A stretch of 64,000 nt of DNA, taken from contig CAWFQA010000003.1 of the NCBI GenBank assembly GCA_963817855.1, positions 62,001-126,000 on the forward strand, given 5' to 3'. Position 1 is the stretch's first letter. Each line of letters starts with the position of its first letter. The notes below the pieces were generated by a model. The model was not told where the DNA came from, searched no databases, and was given only the letters and a program-made list of their open reading frames with translations. The translations under genes and the position numbers were made by a program. Origin of the DNA: JAKAAZ01 sp963817855. Lineage in GTDB: Bacteria; Acidobacteriota; Terriglobia; Terriglobales; Acidobacteriaceae. Of the stretch, positions 8,328-15,912 are shown piece after piece.

Positions 8328-9620
8328 CTACAACTCACGCAGGGAGACTGCGACAGGGCGCAGCGCAGCGCGCACGGCTGGCAGCAAGCCGCCGAGAACG
8401 CCCATGGACAGCGCAAAAATCATCCCCAGCACGAGTAAGTTGAAAGTAATCTTGAAGGCGAAGGCTATGCTCGAGAAGGTCGAGAAGTTCATGGTCTGCG
8501 TGGTCATACCGTTCAGCGGAAGCACGACCACACAGCCGATAATGCCGGCGATGAACGAAATCAGTAGCGCCTCAAACAGGAATGAGAGGATGACATTCCA
8601 ACTGGAAAAACCGAGAGCGCGCATAGTGGCAATCTCTCGCCCGCGTTCTGCGACGGCAGAGTACATCGTGTTGAGAGCGCCGAATATGGCGCCGATCGCC
8701 ATGACGGCAGCCACCAGACCGCCCAACACGGTGATCAGCCGCGTCATGGCCGAGGATTGCTTGGCGTAGTAATCCACTTCGCGTTCGACTTCCAAATTCA
8801 ATTGGGGATCGGAAGTAATTGAATCCTTGAATTTGTCGAAGGCCGTGGGCGAAGTGAGGTGAACGGTGGCAGATTGAAAGATGTTGTCTGGGCGCTTAAG
8901 CATCTGGTTCAGGATTCGCGCGTCGCACCACACTTCGGAATCGAACGACGATCCGCCCGCGTCGAACACTCCCACCACCTTCCACTTTCCGCCGCCAAAG
9001 TTCACGGTATTGCCAACGGTCAGGCCTTGGTAGGTTTTCGAGGCGTTCTTGCCGACGATCAGCTCGTTCAGGCCGGAATGGAACATTCGCCCCTGAACGA
9101 CCTTCACGAATTTGCGAATTTGCAGCACGTTGGTCGAAACCCCGCGAGCCTCCACATTCGCGTCCGTGTCGGTGCTGATCAGCGGTATGGGAATGACGCC
9201 GACCACTTCCTGGGTGACCAGCGGCTGTCCCGAGGCATCGCGTGCTACGCCCGGCTTATCCTGTACAAGCTTCACGGAATCGAGAGTGATGCCGCCCATC
9301 ATTTCCGAGGTCGATCCGGCACGCATGACCAACGCATTGTCGGGCGAACCAGAGGCCACCAGCGTGCCCCGGAAGCCGCGTGCCAGCGAAAGCATGGCTA
9401 CGAATACGCCGACCGTCCCGGCAATGCCAAGAATGGCCACGATGGTAGAAGTCCAGCGCGCACGAATGCTGCGGAAGTTGTAGGAAATCGGCACGGACCC
9501 GATCAGCGGCGCCAGCAACCCAGCAATAATCCCGCCCACGATGACCAAAACCAACAGCAGCACGACGATGGCCGCTACTGTGATCACTACACCGAAAATG
9601 AGTTTTGGCATCATACTCAA
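8328..9620 (-). CDS. ABC transporter permease, FtsX/MacB type (second permease)
   Basis: A 430-residue integral membrane protein. There is an N-terminal transmembrane segment (about 8-40), a second near 60-80, a large periplasmic domain (about 85-285), then three C-terminal segments around 290-315, 340-365 and 390-415. The sequence ERGREIATMRALGFSSW after the third segment is the FtsX-family signature linking to the ATPase. The topology matches MacB-type permeases that move substrates from the periplasm with an adaptor. It is the last gene of the adaptor-ATPase-permease-permease operon. Its ATG overlaps the preceding permease by 4 nt (ATGA), so the two probably form a heterodimer. The substrate is unknown. 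Confidence 0.9.
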   Translation of the reverse strand: MSMMPKLIFGVVITVAAIVVLLLVLVIVGGIIAGLLAPLIGSVPISYNFRSIRARWTSTIVAILGIAGTVGVFVAMLSLARGFRGTLVASGSPDNALVMRAGSTSEMMGGITLDSVKLVQDKPGVARDASGQPLVTQEVVGVIPIPLISTDTDANVEARGVSTNVLQIRKFVKVVQGRMFHSGLNELIVGKNASKTYQGLTVGNTVNFGGGKWKVVGVFDAGGSSFDSEVWCDARILNQMLKRPDNIFQSATVHLTSPTAFDKFKDSITSDPQLNLEVEREVDYYAKQSSAMTRLITVLGGLVAAVMAIGAIFGALNTMYSAVAERGREIATMRALGFSSWNVILSFLFEALLISFIAGIIGCVVVLPLNGMTTQTMNFSTFSSIAFAFKITFNLLVLGMIFALSMGVLGGLLPAVRAALRPVAVSLREL

Positions 9621-10768
9621 ACCCTCCGAAGGGCATCCACCACGCGCAGGCGCATCGCACTATAGGCGGGAAGGATTCCGCTGGCAAAGCCGACCAGGAG
9701 AGCGGCGATCACACCGTACGCCAACGTTTTCACTGTAATCAGAAGCGGCGGCAACAGACCCGCCATAGCGCGGCTAAGCTCTGGAATGGCGACCAACGCA
9801 AACAGCAAGCCCACACAACCGGCCAGCGCGATTACTATCGACTCGGCCAAGATGAATCCGAGAACGGCGCGATCCGAGAATCCGATGGCCTTCAGCACGC
9901 CCAGTTCATTGGTTCGCTCGCGCACAGAGATGGCCATCGTGTTTCCCGTTACCAGCAAAAGCGTGAAGAAGACGACGGTTCCGATCGATATAATCAGGAA
10001 TTTGATGTTTCCGAATTGCTTCACCCAGCCCTGCGCAAACGCGGATTCCGTCTCGGTCTTGGTTTCGAAAGGCGAATTCAGGTACATGCCGTCGATGGTC
10101 TTGGCGATACGCGGAGCATCGTCGGGATTCGCGATGAGAATCGTGTACCAACCAATTTGGCCCTGCAACGCAGCGGGTACACTCTCTTTGAAATATTCCC
10201 ACTGGATCCAAAACTGGGTCTCATCGTCTTCCGGACTTGCGCCGTGGTAAGCGCCGTCGATATCAAACTCAAAGGTTTTATCTGCCAGGCCATACAGAGT
10301 CGTCTTGATGGGAATACGATCGCCGATCTTCCAGGCGAAGCGCTTCATGGTGGCCGCGCCGACAATCGTGCCCTGGCGGTCTTTCAGGAATGTGTTCCAC
10401 TGTTCGTCGGGAACGATGAGTTCCGGGAAAACCTGCCGCTGGTTTTCCGGGTCGATCACGAACTGCGCAAAAAAGTTCTTGGGATCCTGATACACGCCGC
10501 CGAACCAGTTGTCGTGGGTGATGTACTTCACGCCCGGAATGCGCAGGATTTCATCCCGGTAGGACAGCGGGAGGGGGTTGATGATAGAGGTGCGATTGAT
10601 GGTGACGAGGCGATTCGCGCTCACCACGTCCGCTCCGCGGCTGAACGCGTCGTTGACCACGCCTAGCAGCGCAAACAGAAACAGCGCCACGGCGAAGGAG
10701 CCGATGGTCAGAATCAGCCGTGCTTTCTTGCGAAACAGATTGGCCAGAATCAGCCTGCTGAATTTCAT
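9617..10768 (-). CDS. ABC transporter permease, FtsX/MacB type (first permease)
   Basis: A 383-residue protein starting MKFSRLILANLFRKKARL, the usual basic cytoplasmic N-terminus of FtsX-type permeases. A transmembrane helix follows near 18-38, then a periplasmic domain to about 250 and three helices at roughly 255-280, 300-330 and 345-370. RERTNELGVLKAIGFSD is the family coupling motif. It overlaps the ATPase gene upstream by 4 nt and the second permease downstream by 4 nt, so translation of the three is coupled. With the HlyD-type adaptor it forms a complete MacAB-like exporter, possibly for a lipid, peptide or antimicrobial. The paired non-identical permeases distinguish it from classical homodimeric MacB. 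Confidence 0.9.
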   Translation of the reverse strand: MKFSRLILANLFRKKARLILTIGSFAVALFLFALLGVVNDAFSRGADVVSANRLVTINRTSIINPLPLSYRDEILRIPGVKYITHDNWFGGVYQDPKNFFAQFVIDPENQRQVFPELIVPDEQWNTFLKDRQGTIVGAATMKRFAWKIGDRIPIKTTLYGLADKTFEFDIDGAYHGASPEDDETQFWIQWEYFKESVPAALQGQIGWYTILIANPDDAPRIAKTIDGMYLNSPFETKTETESAFAQGWVKQFGNIKFLIISIGTVVFFTLLLVTGNTMAISVRERTNELGVLKAIGFSDRAVLGFILAESIVIALAGCVGLLFALVAIPELSRAMAGLLPPLLITVKTLAYGVIAALLVGFASGILPAYSAMRLRVVDALRRV

Positions 10769-11505
10769 GATATGCCTTCCCCGACAGCGCCGTGCCGCAT
10801 TCCAGCTTCTACCAGCACGCCCTTGTCCAGATGCAGCGTGGTGCTGGCCTCGCTCGCAACCAACGGGTCGTGTGTCACCATAAGCACTGTTTTCCCATAC
10901 TCCTTGACCAACCGCTTGATTAGGTCCATCACTTCGTCGGCTCTTTTGCGGTCCAGGTCGCCGGTGGGTTCGTCGCAGAGCAGAAAAGTGGGGTCGGCAA
11001 CGATGGCGCGGGCGATGGCAACCCGCTGTTCCTGTCCGCCGGAAAGCTGGCGCGGATAGTGGTGCATGCGGTCCGCCAAACCAACGATTGAAAGAGCCGT
11101 TTCAACGTGCGTACGGCGTTCGGCCTTGGAGAGCTTGGTCAGAAGCAAGGGCAATTCGACGTTCTGAAACGCGGTCAGCACAGCGATCAGGTTGTACATC
11201 TGGAAGATGAAACCGACGTGGCGCGCGCGCCAGTCAGTCAGCTTGCCACGGGACATGTGTGTGATTTCATCGCCGGCCACGCTGATGGTGCCACGCGTGG
11301 GAACATCGAGGCCGCCCAGCAAATTGAGCAGAGTCGTCTTGCCCGAGCCGCTGGGCCCCATGAAGGCCACGAAATCGCCCTGATCGACGTCAAGGTTCAA
11401 GCCCTGCAAGACGTCGATGTCCTCATTGCCGCGGCGGTAGGTTTTGTCCAAGCCGCGCACCTGAATCAGACTTCCCGCTGTTCCACTGCCATCCACGCGT
11501 ACCAT
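10765..11505 (-). CDS. ABC transporter ATP-binding protein, MacB/LolD type
   Basis: A 246-residue ATPase. The ATG at 11505 follows AAGGAG; the frame is open further upstream, but that extension lies opposite the adaptor gene and lacks protein character. Walker A is GPSGSGKTT, the signature is LSGGQEQR (canonical family LSGGQQQR), Walker B is FLLCDEPTGDLD, and the H-loop is VLMVTHD. An IFQMYNLIAVLTAFQNVELPL segment is typical of the LolD/MacB/FtsE group. It sits between the adaptor (161 nt gap) and the two permeases (4-nt overlap) and should energise them from the cytoplasm. The Q-to-E change in the signature is noted, but its effect is unknown. Confidence 0.93.
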   Translation of the reverse strand: MVRVDGSGTAGSLIQVRGLDKTYRRGNEDIDVLQGLNLDVDQGDFVAFMGPSGSGKTTLLNLLGGLDVPTRGTISVAGDEITHMSRGKLTDWRARHVGFIFQMYNLIAVLTAFQNVELPLLLTKLSKAERRTHVETALSIVGLADRMHHYPRQLSGGQEQRVAIARAIVADPTFLLCDEPTGDLDRKRADEVMDLIKRLVKEYGKTVLMVTHDPLVASEASTTLHLDKGVLVEAGMRHGAVGEGIS

Positions 11506-11560
11506 GATCAACGCTCCTTGATTTCCGCCACTCCTCCCGATCGCCTGAATGGCAAAAAGA

Positions 11561-11620
11561 GTTGTCATCCCGGGCGAAGGACGCCGCGGCGACCGCAGTC
11601 GAGGGACCTGCTTGTCTGCC
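11561..11620. repeat. possible interspersed intergenic repeat
   Basis: Between adaptor and ATPase lies a GC-rich stretch beginning gttgtcatcccgggcg and ending gagggacctgcttgtctgcc. From memory, similar 'gtcatcc...gaagga...gggacctgct' strings recur in intergenic DNA of acidobacterial genomes. Only one copy is in this window, so the repeat status is inference. Confidence 0.3.
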
Positions 11621-11666
11621 TGCATTACAGTAATTCTGGTTTGCTGTAGATCGTAATAGCTTCGCG

Positions 11667-12890
11667 CTAGCGCTTGATCGCTACCGCTTCGCCATCTCTC
11701 AAATCGGTTCTTCCCCCAACTACGACTGTGTCTCCGGGCGTGAGCCCCGCCAAAATCTGTGTTTGCGCGCCATTGGTTGTGCCAACCTTCACGGCGTGGC
11801 GCTCGACGTGATCGTCTTTCACCAGGAAAACGATCTTCTCCCCGCCATCGTCGCGGACCGCATTCTGCGGCGCGCTTACGCCCGCCGGCGCTTTCGTCTC
11901 CTGCTTCTGTTCTTGCCCGAGGAACGTGACCTTCACGCCCATGTCTGGCAGAATGCGCGGATCCAGTTTGTCGAAGGCAATGCGCACCTTGACTGTCGCC
12001 TTCTGGCGATCGGCCGTGGGAATGATGGTGCGCACTCGGCACGGAATTTTCCAGTCGGGATATGCATCCAAAACCGCGGTCACTTCCTGGCCGCTCTTCA
12101 CGCGCGCAATATAGTTTTCGTTGACATCTACTTCGATTTCATTCGAGGCCATATCGACAATCGTTGCGATACCTGTGCGCGTGAAGCCACCGCCAGCCGA
12201 AATCGGAGATACCATTTCTCCTACCTGGGCATCCTTGGAAACGATAATTCCCCCGAACGGAGCGCGGATGATGCAGTTATCCACCGCCTGCTGCGCCTCT
12301 TTAATGCGCGCGTCAGCCGAGAGCACCTGTTGCTCCGTGTAGGCGATTTTCGCCCTTAAGCTGTTTACGGCCATCGTCTCATTGTCGAGCGCTTCCTGAG
12401 TTTGAACTCCTTCCATCCTCAATTCCTGCACGCGATGCAACTCGATCTGCGCGTTCTTCAACTGCACTTGCAGGTCGAGTATGCTTGCCTGCGTGGCATT
12501 GCGATCTGCTTTCGCGGTCGAGAGCGCCATCTGCGCATCGGCATCGTCCAGGGTGGCCAGGACGAAGCCCTTGTCTACTCGCATTCCTTCGGTGAAAAAG
12601 ACGCCCGTAACGCGTCCGGTGATCTTTGCGGCTACGGTGGCGCGCCGCTGCGGGGTGACATACCCGCTCGCGTTGAGGAGGGCCCGTGGGCCGGTGTCCG
12701 GGACGTCTATGGTGACGACTTGCACCGACGGCGTCCGATGCATGTAGGCATAGACTCCGCCCACAACTACGAGCGCGGCGAGCAGGACAAAAAACACAAT
12801 CGCGATCCGCTTGCCAGCTTTTCGGGAGCCGCGCTTGTGGGCGTCGATGCGCAGCGCTCCAAGGTCCGGTTTTACGGTGGCTTCAGGCAT
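11667..12890 (-). CDS. efflux periplasmic adaptor subunit, HlyD/MacA family
   Basis: About 407 residues from the ATG at 12890; a TTG at 12941 would add 17 residues. A cytoplasmic basic N-terminus (HKRGSRKAGKR) is followed by one transmembrane helix (about 29-50). The first half of the lipoyl/biotinyl-like domain (GYVTPQRRATVAAKITGRV) comes next, then a coiled-coil hairpin (about 100-185), the second lipoyl half (CIIRAPFGGIIVSKDAQVGEMV), a beta-barrel and a membrane-proximal domain. This is the MacA-type adaptor layout. It is the first gene of the exporter operon and bridges the permease pair to an outer-membrane channel. No TolC gene is adjacent; the only one in the window belongs to the metal-efflux operon. 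Confidence 0.9.
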   Translation of the reverse strand: MPEATVKPDLGALRIDAHKRGSRKAGKRIAIVFFVLLAALVVVGGVYAYMHRTPSVQVVTIDVPDTGPRALLNASGYVTPQRRATVAAKITGRVTGVFFTEGMRVDKGFVLATLDDADAQMALSTAKADRNATQASILDLQVQLKNAQIELHRVQELRMEGVQTQEALDNETMAVNSLRAKIAYTEQQVLSADARIKEAQQAVDNCIIRAPFGGIIVSKDAQVGEMVSPISAGGGFTRTGIATIVDMASNEIEVDVNENYIARVKSGQEVTAVLDAYPDWKIPCRVRTIIPTADRQKATVKVRIAFDKLDPRILPDMGVKVTFLGQEQKQETKAPAGVSAPQNAVRDDGGEKIVFLVKDDHVERHAVKVGTTNGAQTQILAGLTPGDTVVVGGRTDLRDGEAVAIKR

Positions 12891-13208
12891 AGTTGGCTCA
12901 GCGGACCTGCGATTTCCATCCTGTTCTGCTGGACGCCGCAATTGTACGCGCTGAGGCGGTTAAATCCAATGAAGCCAGCGTCATTCTTGCCGCATCGCGG
13001 AGTCTTTTCGAGACGTTACGCTTACGCTATTTGGTCGTCGGGATTCTCAACTGGCGATAATGGGCCAATGCGAGTTTCCAAAATTGGTTCATTTCGAAAC
13101 ATGCTTTGGCACTTATGCGTGAATCCAGAATTCCTCCCGGCTACATGCGCGTTTCGCGGTACCAATTCCGCCTGCCCACTCTCACCCTCTGCGTAAGCCG
13201 GATCTATA
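12891..13208. other. divergent intergenic region
   Basis: Separates the minus-strand exporter operon from the plus-strand esterase, so it should hold promoters for both. No gene or clear operator is visible. An overlapping plus-strand frame from 12402 has no coding character. Confidence 0.5.
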
Positions 13209-14369
13209 GTGAATCCAATGCATAAAAAAATACACCGCCGATTTCAAGAGCTTTTCTTCGCGCTTGTTTGTGTTGCGTTCCTGATCGCCTCCGCACACGC
13301 AGCCCCACTAGAGGTGCACAAAATTACCACCCTCCCCGCCCTTCGCCCCCTGGTGATGTCCATTGGCGGACGCGTGCTGACCACGCCTTCGGTTTCCGCT
13401 AACAGCTTCGGGTCCGAGGATTACACCTATCAGTGGCCCGGCATCTATTTCCGCGCGGCTTTCCAGGGAACCCAGGTGTATTTCCGAATCGTGGAAGGCG
13501 ACCAGATCTTGCACATCATCGTCGACGGCCAACCCACCCCGCCACTGGTCAAGCCCACGCCCGGTCCGTATCAGGTGGAAGGCCTCAGGCCCGGTCAGCA
13601 CACCATCGCCATCTTTGTCGCCACAGAATCCCAGGCCGCCCCCAACATCTTCGGAGGCTTCGCCATTCCCTTCGGCGAGCAACCCCTCACTCCGCGGCAA
13701 CGTCGCCGGCAAATCGAGTTCATCGGTGACTCCCACACCGTCGGCTATGGAAACCTCTCGCCCACCACCGTCTGTACCCATCAGCAGGTCTGGGCCGACA
13801 CCGACGACACCCAGGTCTTCGGTCCCATCGTCGCCCGCCACTATCACGCCGACTATCGGATCAACGCCATCTCCGGGCGCGGCGTGGTCCGCAACTACGG
13901 CGGCTCTCCTGTCGGCACCCTGCCCGAGGCCTACCCCTACGTGCTCTTCGCGAAGCAACATCAGTACAGCGATCCCGCCTGGAAGCCGCAAGTTCTCGTC
14001 ATCGCCCTCGGAACCAACGACTTCTCCACCCCGCTCCACTCCGGCGAGCCCTGGCAGACCCGCGCTCAACTGCATCGCGACTACCAGTCGACCTACCGGC
14101 GCTTCCTCCAGCAGTTGCGCGCCAGCAATCCCCACGCCGGCATCATCGTGTGGGCTACAGATATAGGAGGGGGTGAGGTCGAATCCGAGTCGCACAAAGT
14201 CGTGCGCCAGCTCCGGCGGCTGGGAGATCGGCGCATCACCTTTCTCCCCATCAACGGCCTCAGCTTTGGCGCGTGCAACTCGCATCCCACCCTGGCAGAT
14301 GACAAGGTGATTGCCCACCAACTCGAGCGCCGCATCGATGCCGACCCGCACCTCTGGCAGTCCCCCTAG
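13209..14369 (+). CDS. secreted SGNH/GDSL esterase, carbohydrate esterase family 2-like
   Basis: A 386-residue protein; start GTG 13209 or ATG 13218. The Sec signal peptide ends around AHAA (residue 32). Residues about 45-160 form a beta-sandwich-like domain (WPGIYFRAAFQGTQVYFR, LHIIVDG), as in CE2 acetyl esterases. The SGNH hydrolase domain follows: block I IGDSHTVGYG (catalytic Ser 175), Gly in ISGRG, block III GTNDF (Asn), and a C-terminal CNSHPTLADD with the catalytic His. The Asp that precedes His in typical DxxH blocks is replaced by CNS, consistent with CE2 enzymes that work with a Ser-His dyad. The likely role is deacetylation of plant polysaccharide outside the cell. The gene is markedly C-rich at third positions compared with its neighbours. 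Confidence 0.85.
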   Translation: MNPMHKKIHRRFQELFFALVCVAFLIASAHAAPLEVHKITTLPALRPLVMSIGGRVLTTPSVSANSFGSEDYTYQWPGIYFRAAFQGTQVYFRIVEGDQILHIIVDGQPTPPLVKPTPGPYQVEGLRPGQHTIAIFVATESQAAPNIFGGFAIPFGEQPLTPRQRRRQIEFIGDSHTVGYGNLSPTTVCTHQQVWADTDDTQVFGPIVARHYHADYRINAISGRGVVRNYGGSPVGTLPEAYPYVLFAKQHQYSDPAWKPQVLVIALGTNDFSTPLHSGEPWQTRAQLHRDYQSTYRRFLQQLRASNPHAGIIVWATDIGGGEVESESHKVVRQLRRLGDRRITFLPINGLSFGACNSHPTLADDKVIAHQLERRIDADPHLWQSP

Positions 14370-14450
14370 CGACGACCTGTATCTGAAACGGGCGTCCCTT
14401 CCGGAGACTTCAATCTATGGGCGGCAATTAAGCCCGGAGCCCTTGTTGCG

Positions 14451-14475
14451 ATAGGCAAATGCGCCTATATCTTTT
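14451..14475 (+). terminator. possible terminator after the esterase gene
   Basis: A 6-bp perfect stem, ataggc (14451-14456) with gcctat (14463-14468), and a 6-nt loop, followed by atctttt. It lies 80 bp downstream of the stop codon. The stem is short, so the call is tentative. Confidence 0.3.
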
Positions 14476-14607
14476 GCATTCTGCCGTGTTTCCCCTCAGG
14501 CGGGTTGCACGTACTGATCTGCAGGTACCGGAGAATAGCCCTCAGGTAATCTTCCAGGATGGGTGGCTGTCCAACCAAACTCCTTTCCCCGATAAGCCGC
14601 TTGGATC

Positions 14608-15425
14608 TTAAGCGGAGAATTCCCCTCGAAAGCTTGTCGACAAGCGATGTATCTTTTTTGGTACATACGGGACGGTAGGAAGTGAATGGCAAACGATCAG
14701 CCCTGGAAGTGCCGGTACGGTTCTATAGATAGTGTGCTCGTTCTCAACGGGCCTCAAGTAGCGCATTGTTGATGCCAGATTTGCATTCCCATGATGGCCT
14801 GTATGGTGCGAAGGTCAAGCCCCGAGCGAAGGAGCTTGGTGCAAAACGTCGCTCTGAATTTGTGCAGGAACCACTTTTCGCGTTCTCTGGATTTGTCCTG
14901 GCAACCATCACACTCGCCGCAGTTCAAGCCAGCTTCTCGGACCTGTCGCTTCAGCGTCCGGAGCATGTGACCATCCGGCTTGCCGTGTTTGCCGAAGATC
15001 AACGTGCCACGTGCTGCATGTTTCTTTTTGTATTTCAGCAACCGAACCACTAGGTCATTGTGAAGGGGAATTTCCCTTTCCTCAAAATCCTTTAGTCGGA
15101 AGTCCCATAGCTTCTGCTTCGATTGCAACTTACAGATCTTCCTCTTCGGGTCGATATCGCTCCATTCGAGATACATTGCCTCCTGTTCGCGCATTCCGGT
15201 CTGGAGCAGCAGCCGATAGAGCAGGTTTTCCCTCCGGATTGTCACGGACTGAAACAAATCCTGCAGTTCCTTGTCTGTATAGATTTCGGGGAGGGTCTTG
15301 TCGTACTTTGGAGGCTTCGGTAGATGTTTGGTGTCATAGTCGATCGATCTCAGGATCGATGGGCTGTCAAAATTCTCTGAGAACTCGTCAAAATGTTCGG
15401 ACATTACTGCTGCTGCTTCGGACAA
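14608..15425 (-). pseudogene. tyrosine recombinase/integrase, frameshifted and 5'-truncated
   Basis: The main frame (15425-14754, 223 codons) holds the catalytic domain: LLLQTGMREQEA with the first Arg, a KQK segment, a Cys pair region (CGECDGC) and HKFRATFCTKLL with the second His-x-x-Arg. It then degrades at IMGMQIWHQQCAT and stops. Shifting frame near 14785 restores NANLASTMRYLRP, the expected C-terminal motif with the nucleophilic Tyr, and runs to a stop at 14608. A single-nucleotide deletion therefore separates the nucleophile from the rest. The 5' side is also incomplete: the only start is TTG at 15425, an in-frame stop lies about 45 nt upstream, and most of the SAM-like core-binding domain is missing. 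It is probably the remnant of a phage or integrative element. A sequencing error is the alternative for the frameshift. Confidence 0.85.
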
Positions 15426-15470
15426 GGCATTCGTGTTGTCTAGCCAAACGTCTTCTACATTTCCGCTTTA

Positions 15471-15912
15471 TTGGGATATGAGCCGAACCGACGTTCAATA
15501 AAATAAGGACTCCGAATGAACCCCCGCTGGATGGCTGGTACATTGTATATCGCGTTTTATCTGCCGGATGATATCGATGACTCGAATCAGCATGTAGCGT
15601 TTTTCGGGTGAACGCCCTCAAACCCATGCGGGCATCGGCGGATCACATTTTGGGCCTGGAGGATGGCAAGCGACGGTTTGCCGATTGCGTGCTGCGGATG
15701 ATGCAGGCATTTGCGCTGTGCTGCACGTTGCCTGGGTCGCTGGAACATCGGCAAGAGATTGCGTTATGCAGGCAGCGCGGACAATTCTGACGAAGCGCGA
15801 TCCTGCCATATCCCTGAGTGATGACGCGAAGGAGCACGCATTGCGCCAGTTTCTTTCTCGTGCGGTGGTTTCCACGTATGTGATGGATTATCTTGGCTGC
15901 GACGGGACTTTG
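15471..15912. other. region between integrase remnant and efflux operon, no assignable gene
   Basis: A plus-strand frame at 15685-15981 (98 codons) contains a helix-like stretch (DDAKEHALRQFLSRAVVSTYVMDYLG) but overlaps the 3' end of the RND pump gene and has no ribosome-binding site. Overlapping frames on both strands have no recognisable family. The stretch may be debris of the same mobile element as the integrase. Confidence 0.4.

Noticed and set aside
9605..10666. 353-codon plus-strand frame opposite the first permease
   Set aside because: The translation is His/Arg/Gln-rich without domain, while the minus strand has a full FtsX-type permease.
11506..12042. N-terminal extension of the ABC ATPase frame
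   Set aside because: It lies partly over the adaptor gene, is His/Arg-rich and lacks structure; the ATG at 11505 with AAGGAG is the better start.
13308..14351. 347-codon minus-strand frame opposite the esterase
   Set aside because: It is the shadow of a C-rich gene; its translation is Gly/Asp/Val-rich without motif, and the plus strand encodes a clear SGNH enzyme.
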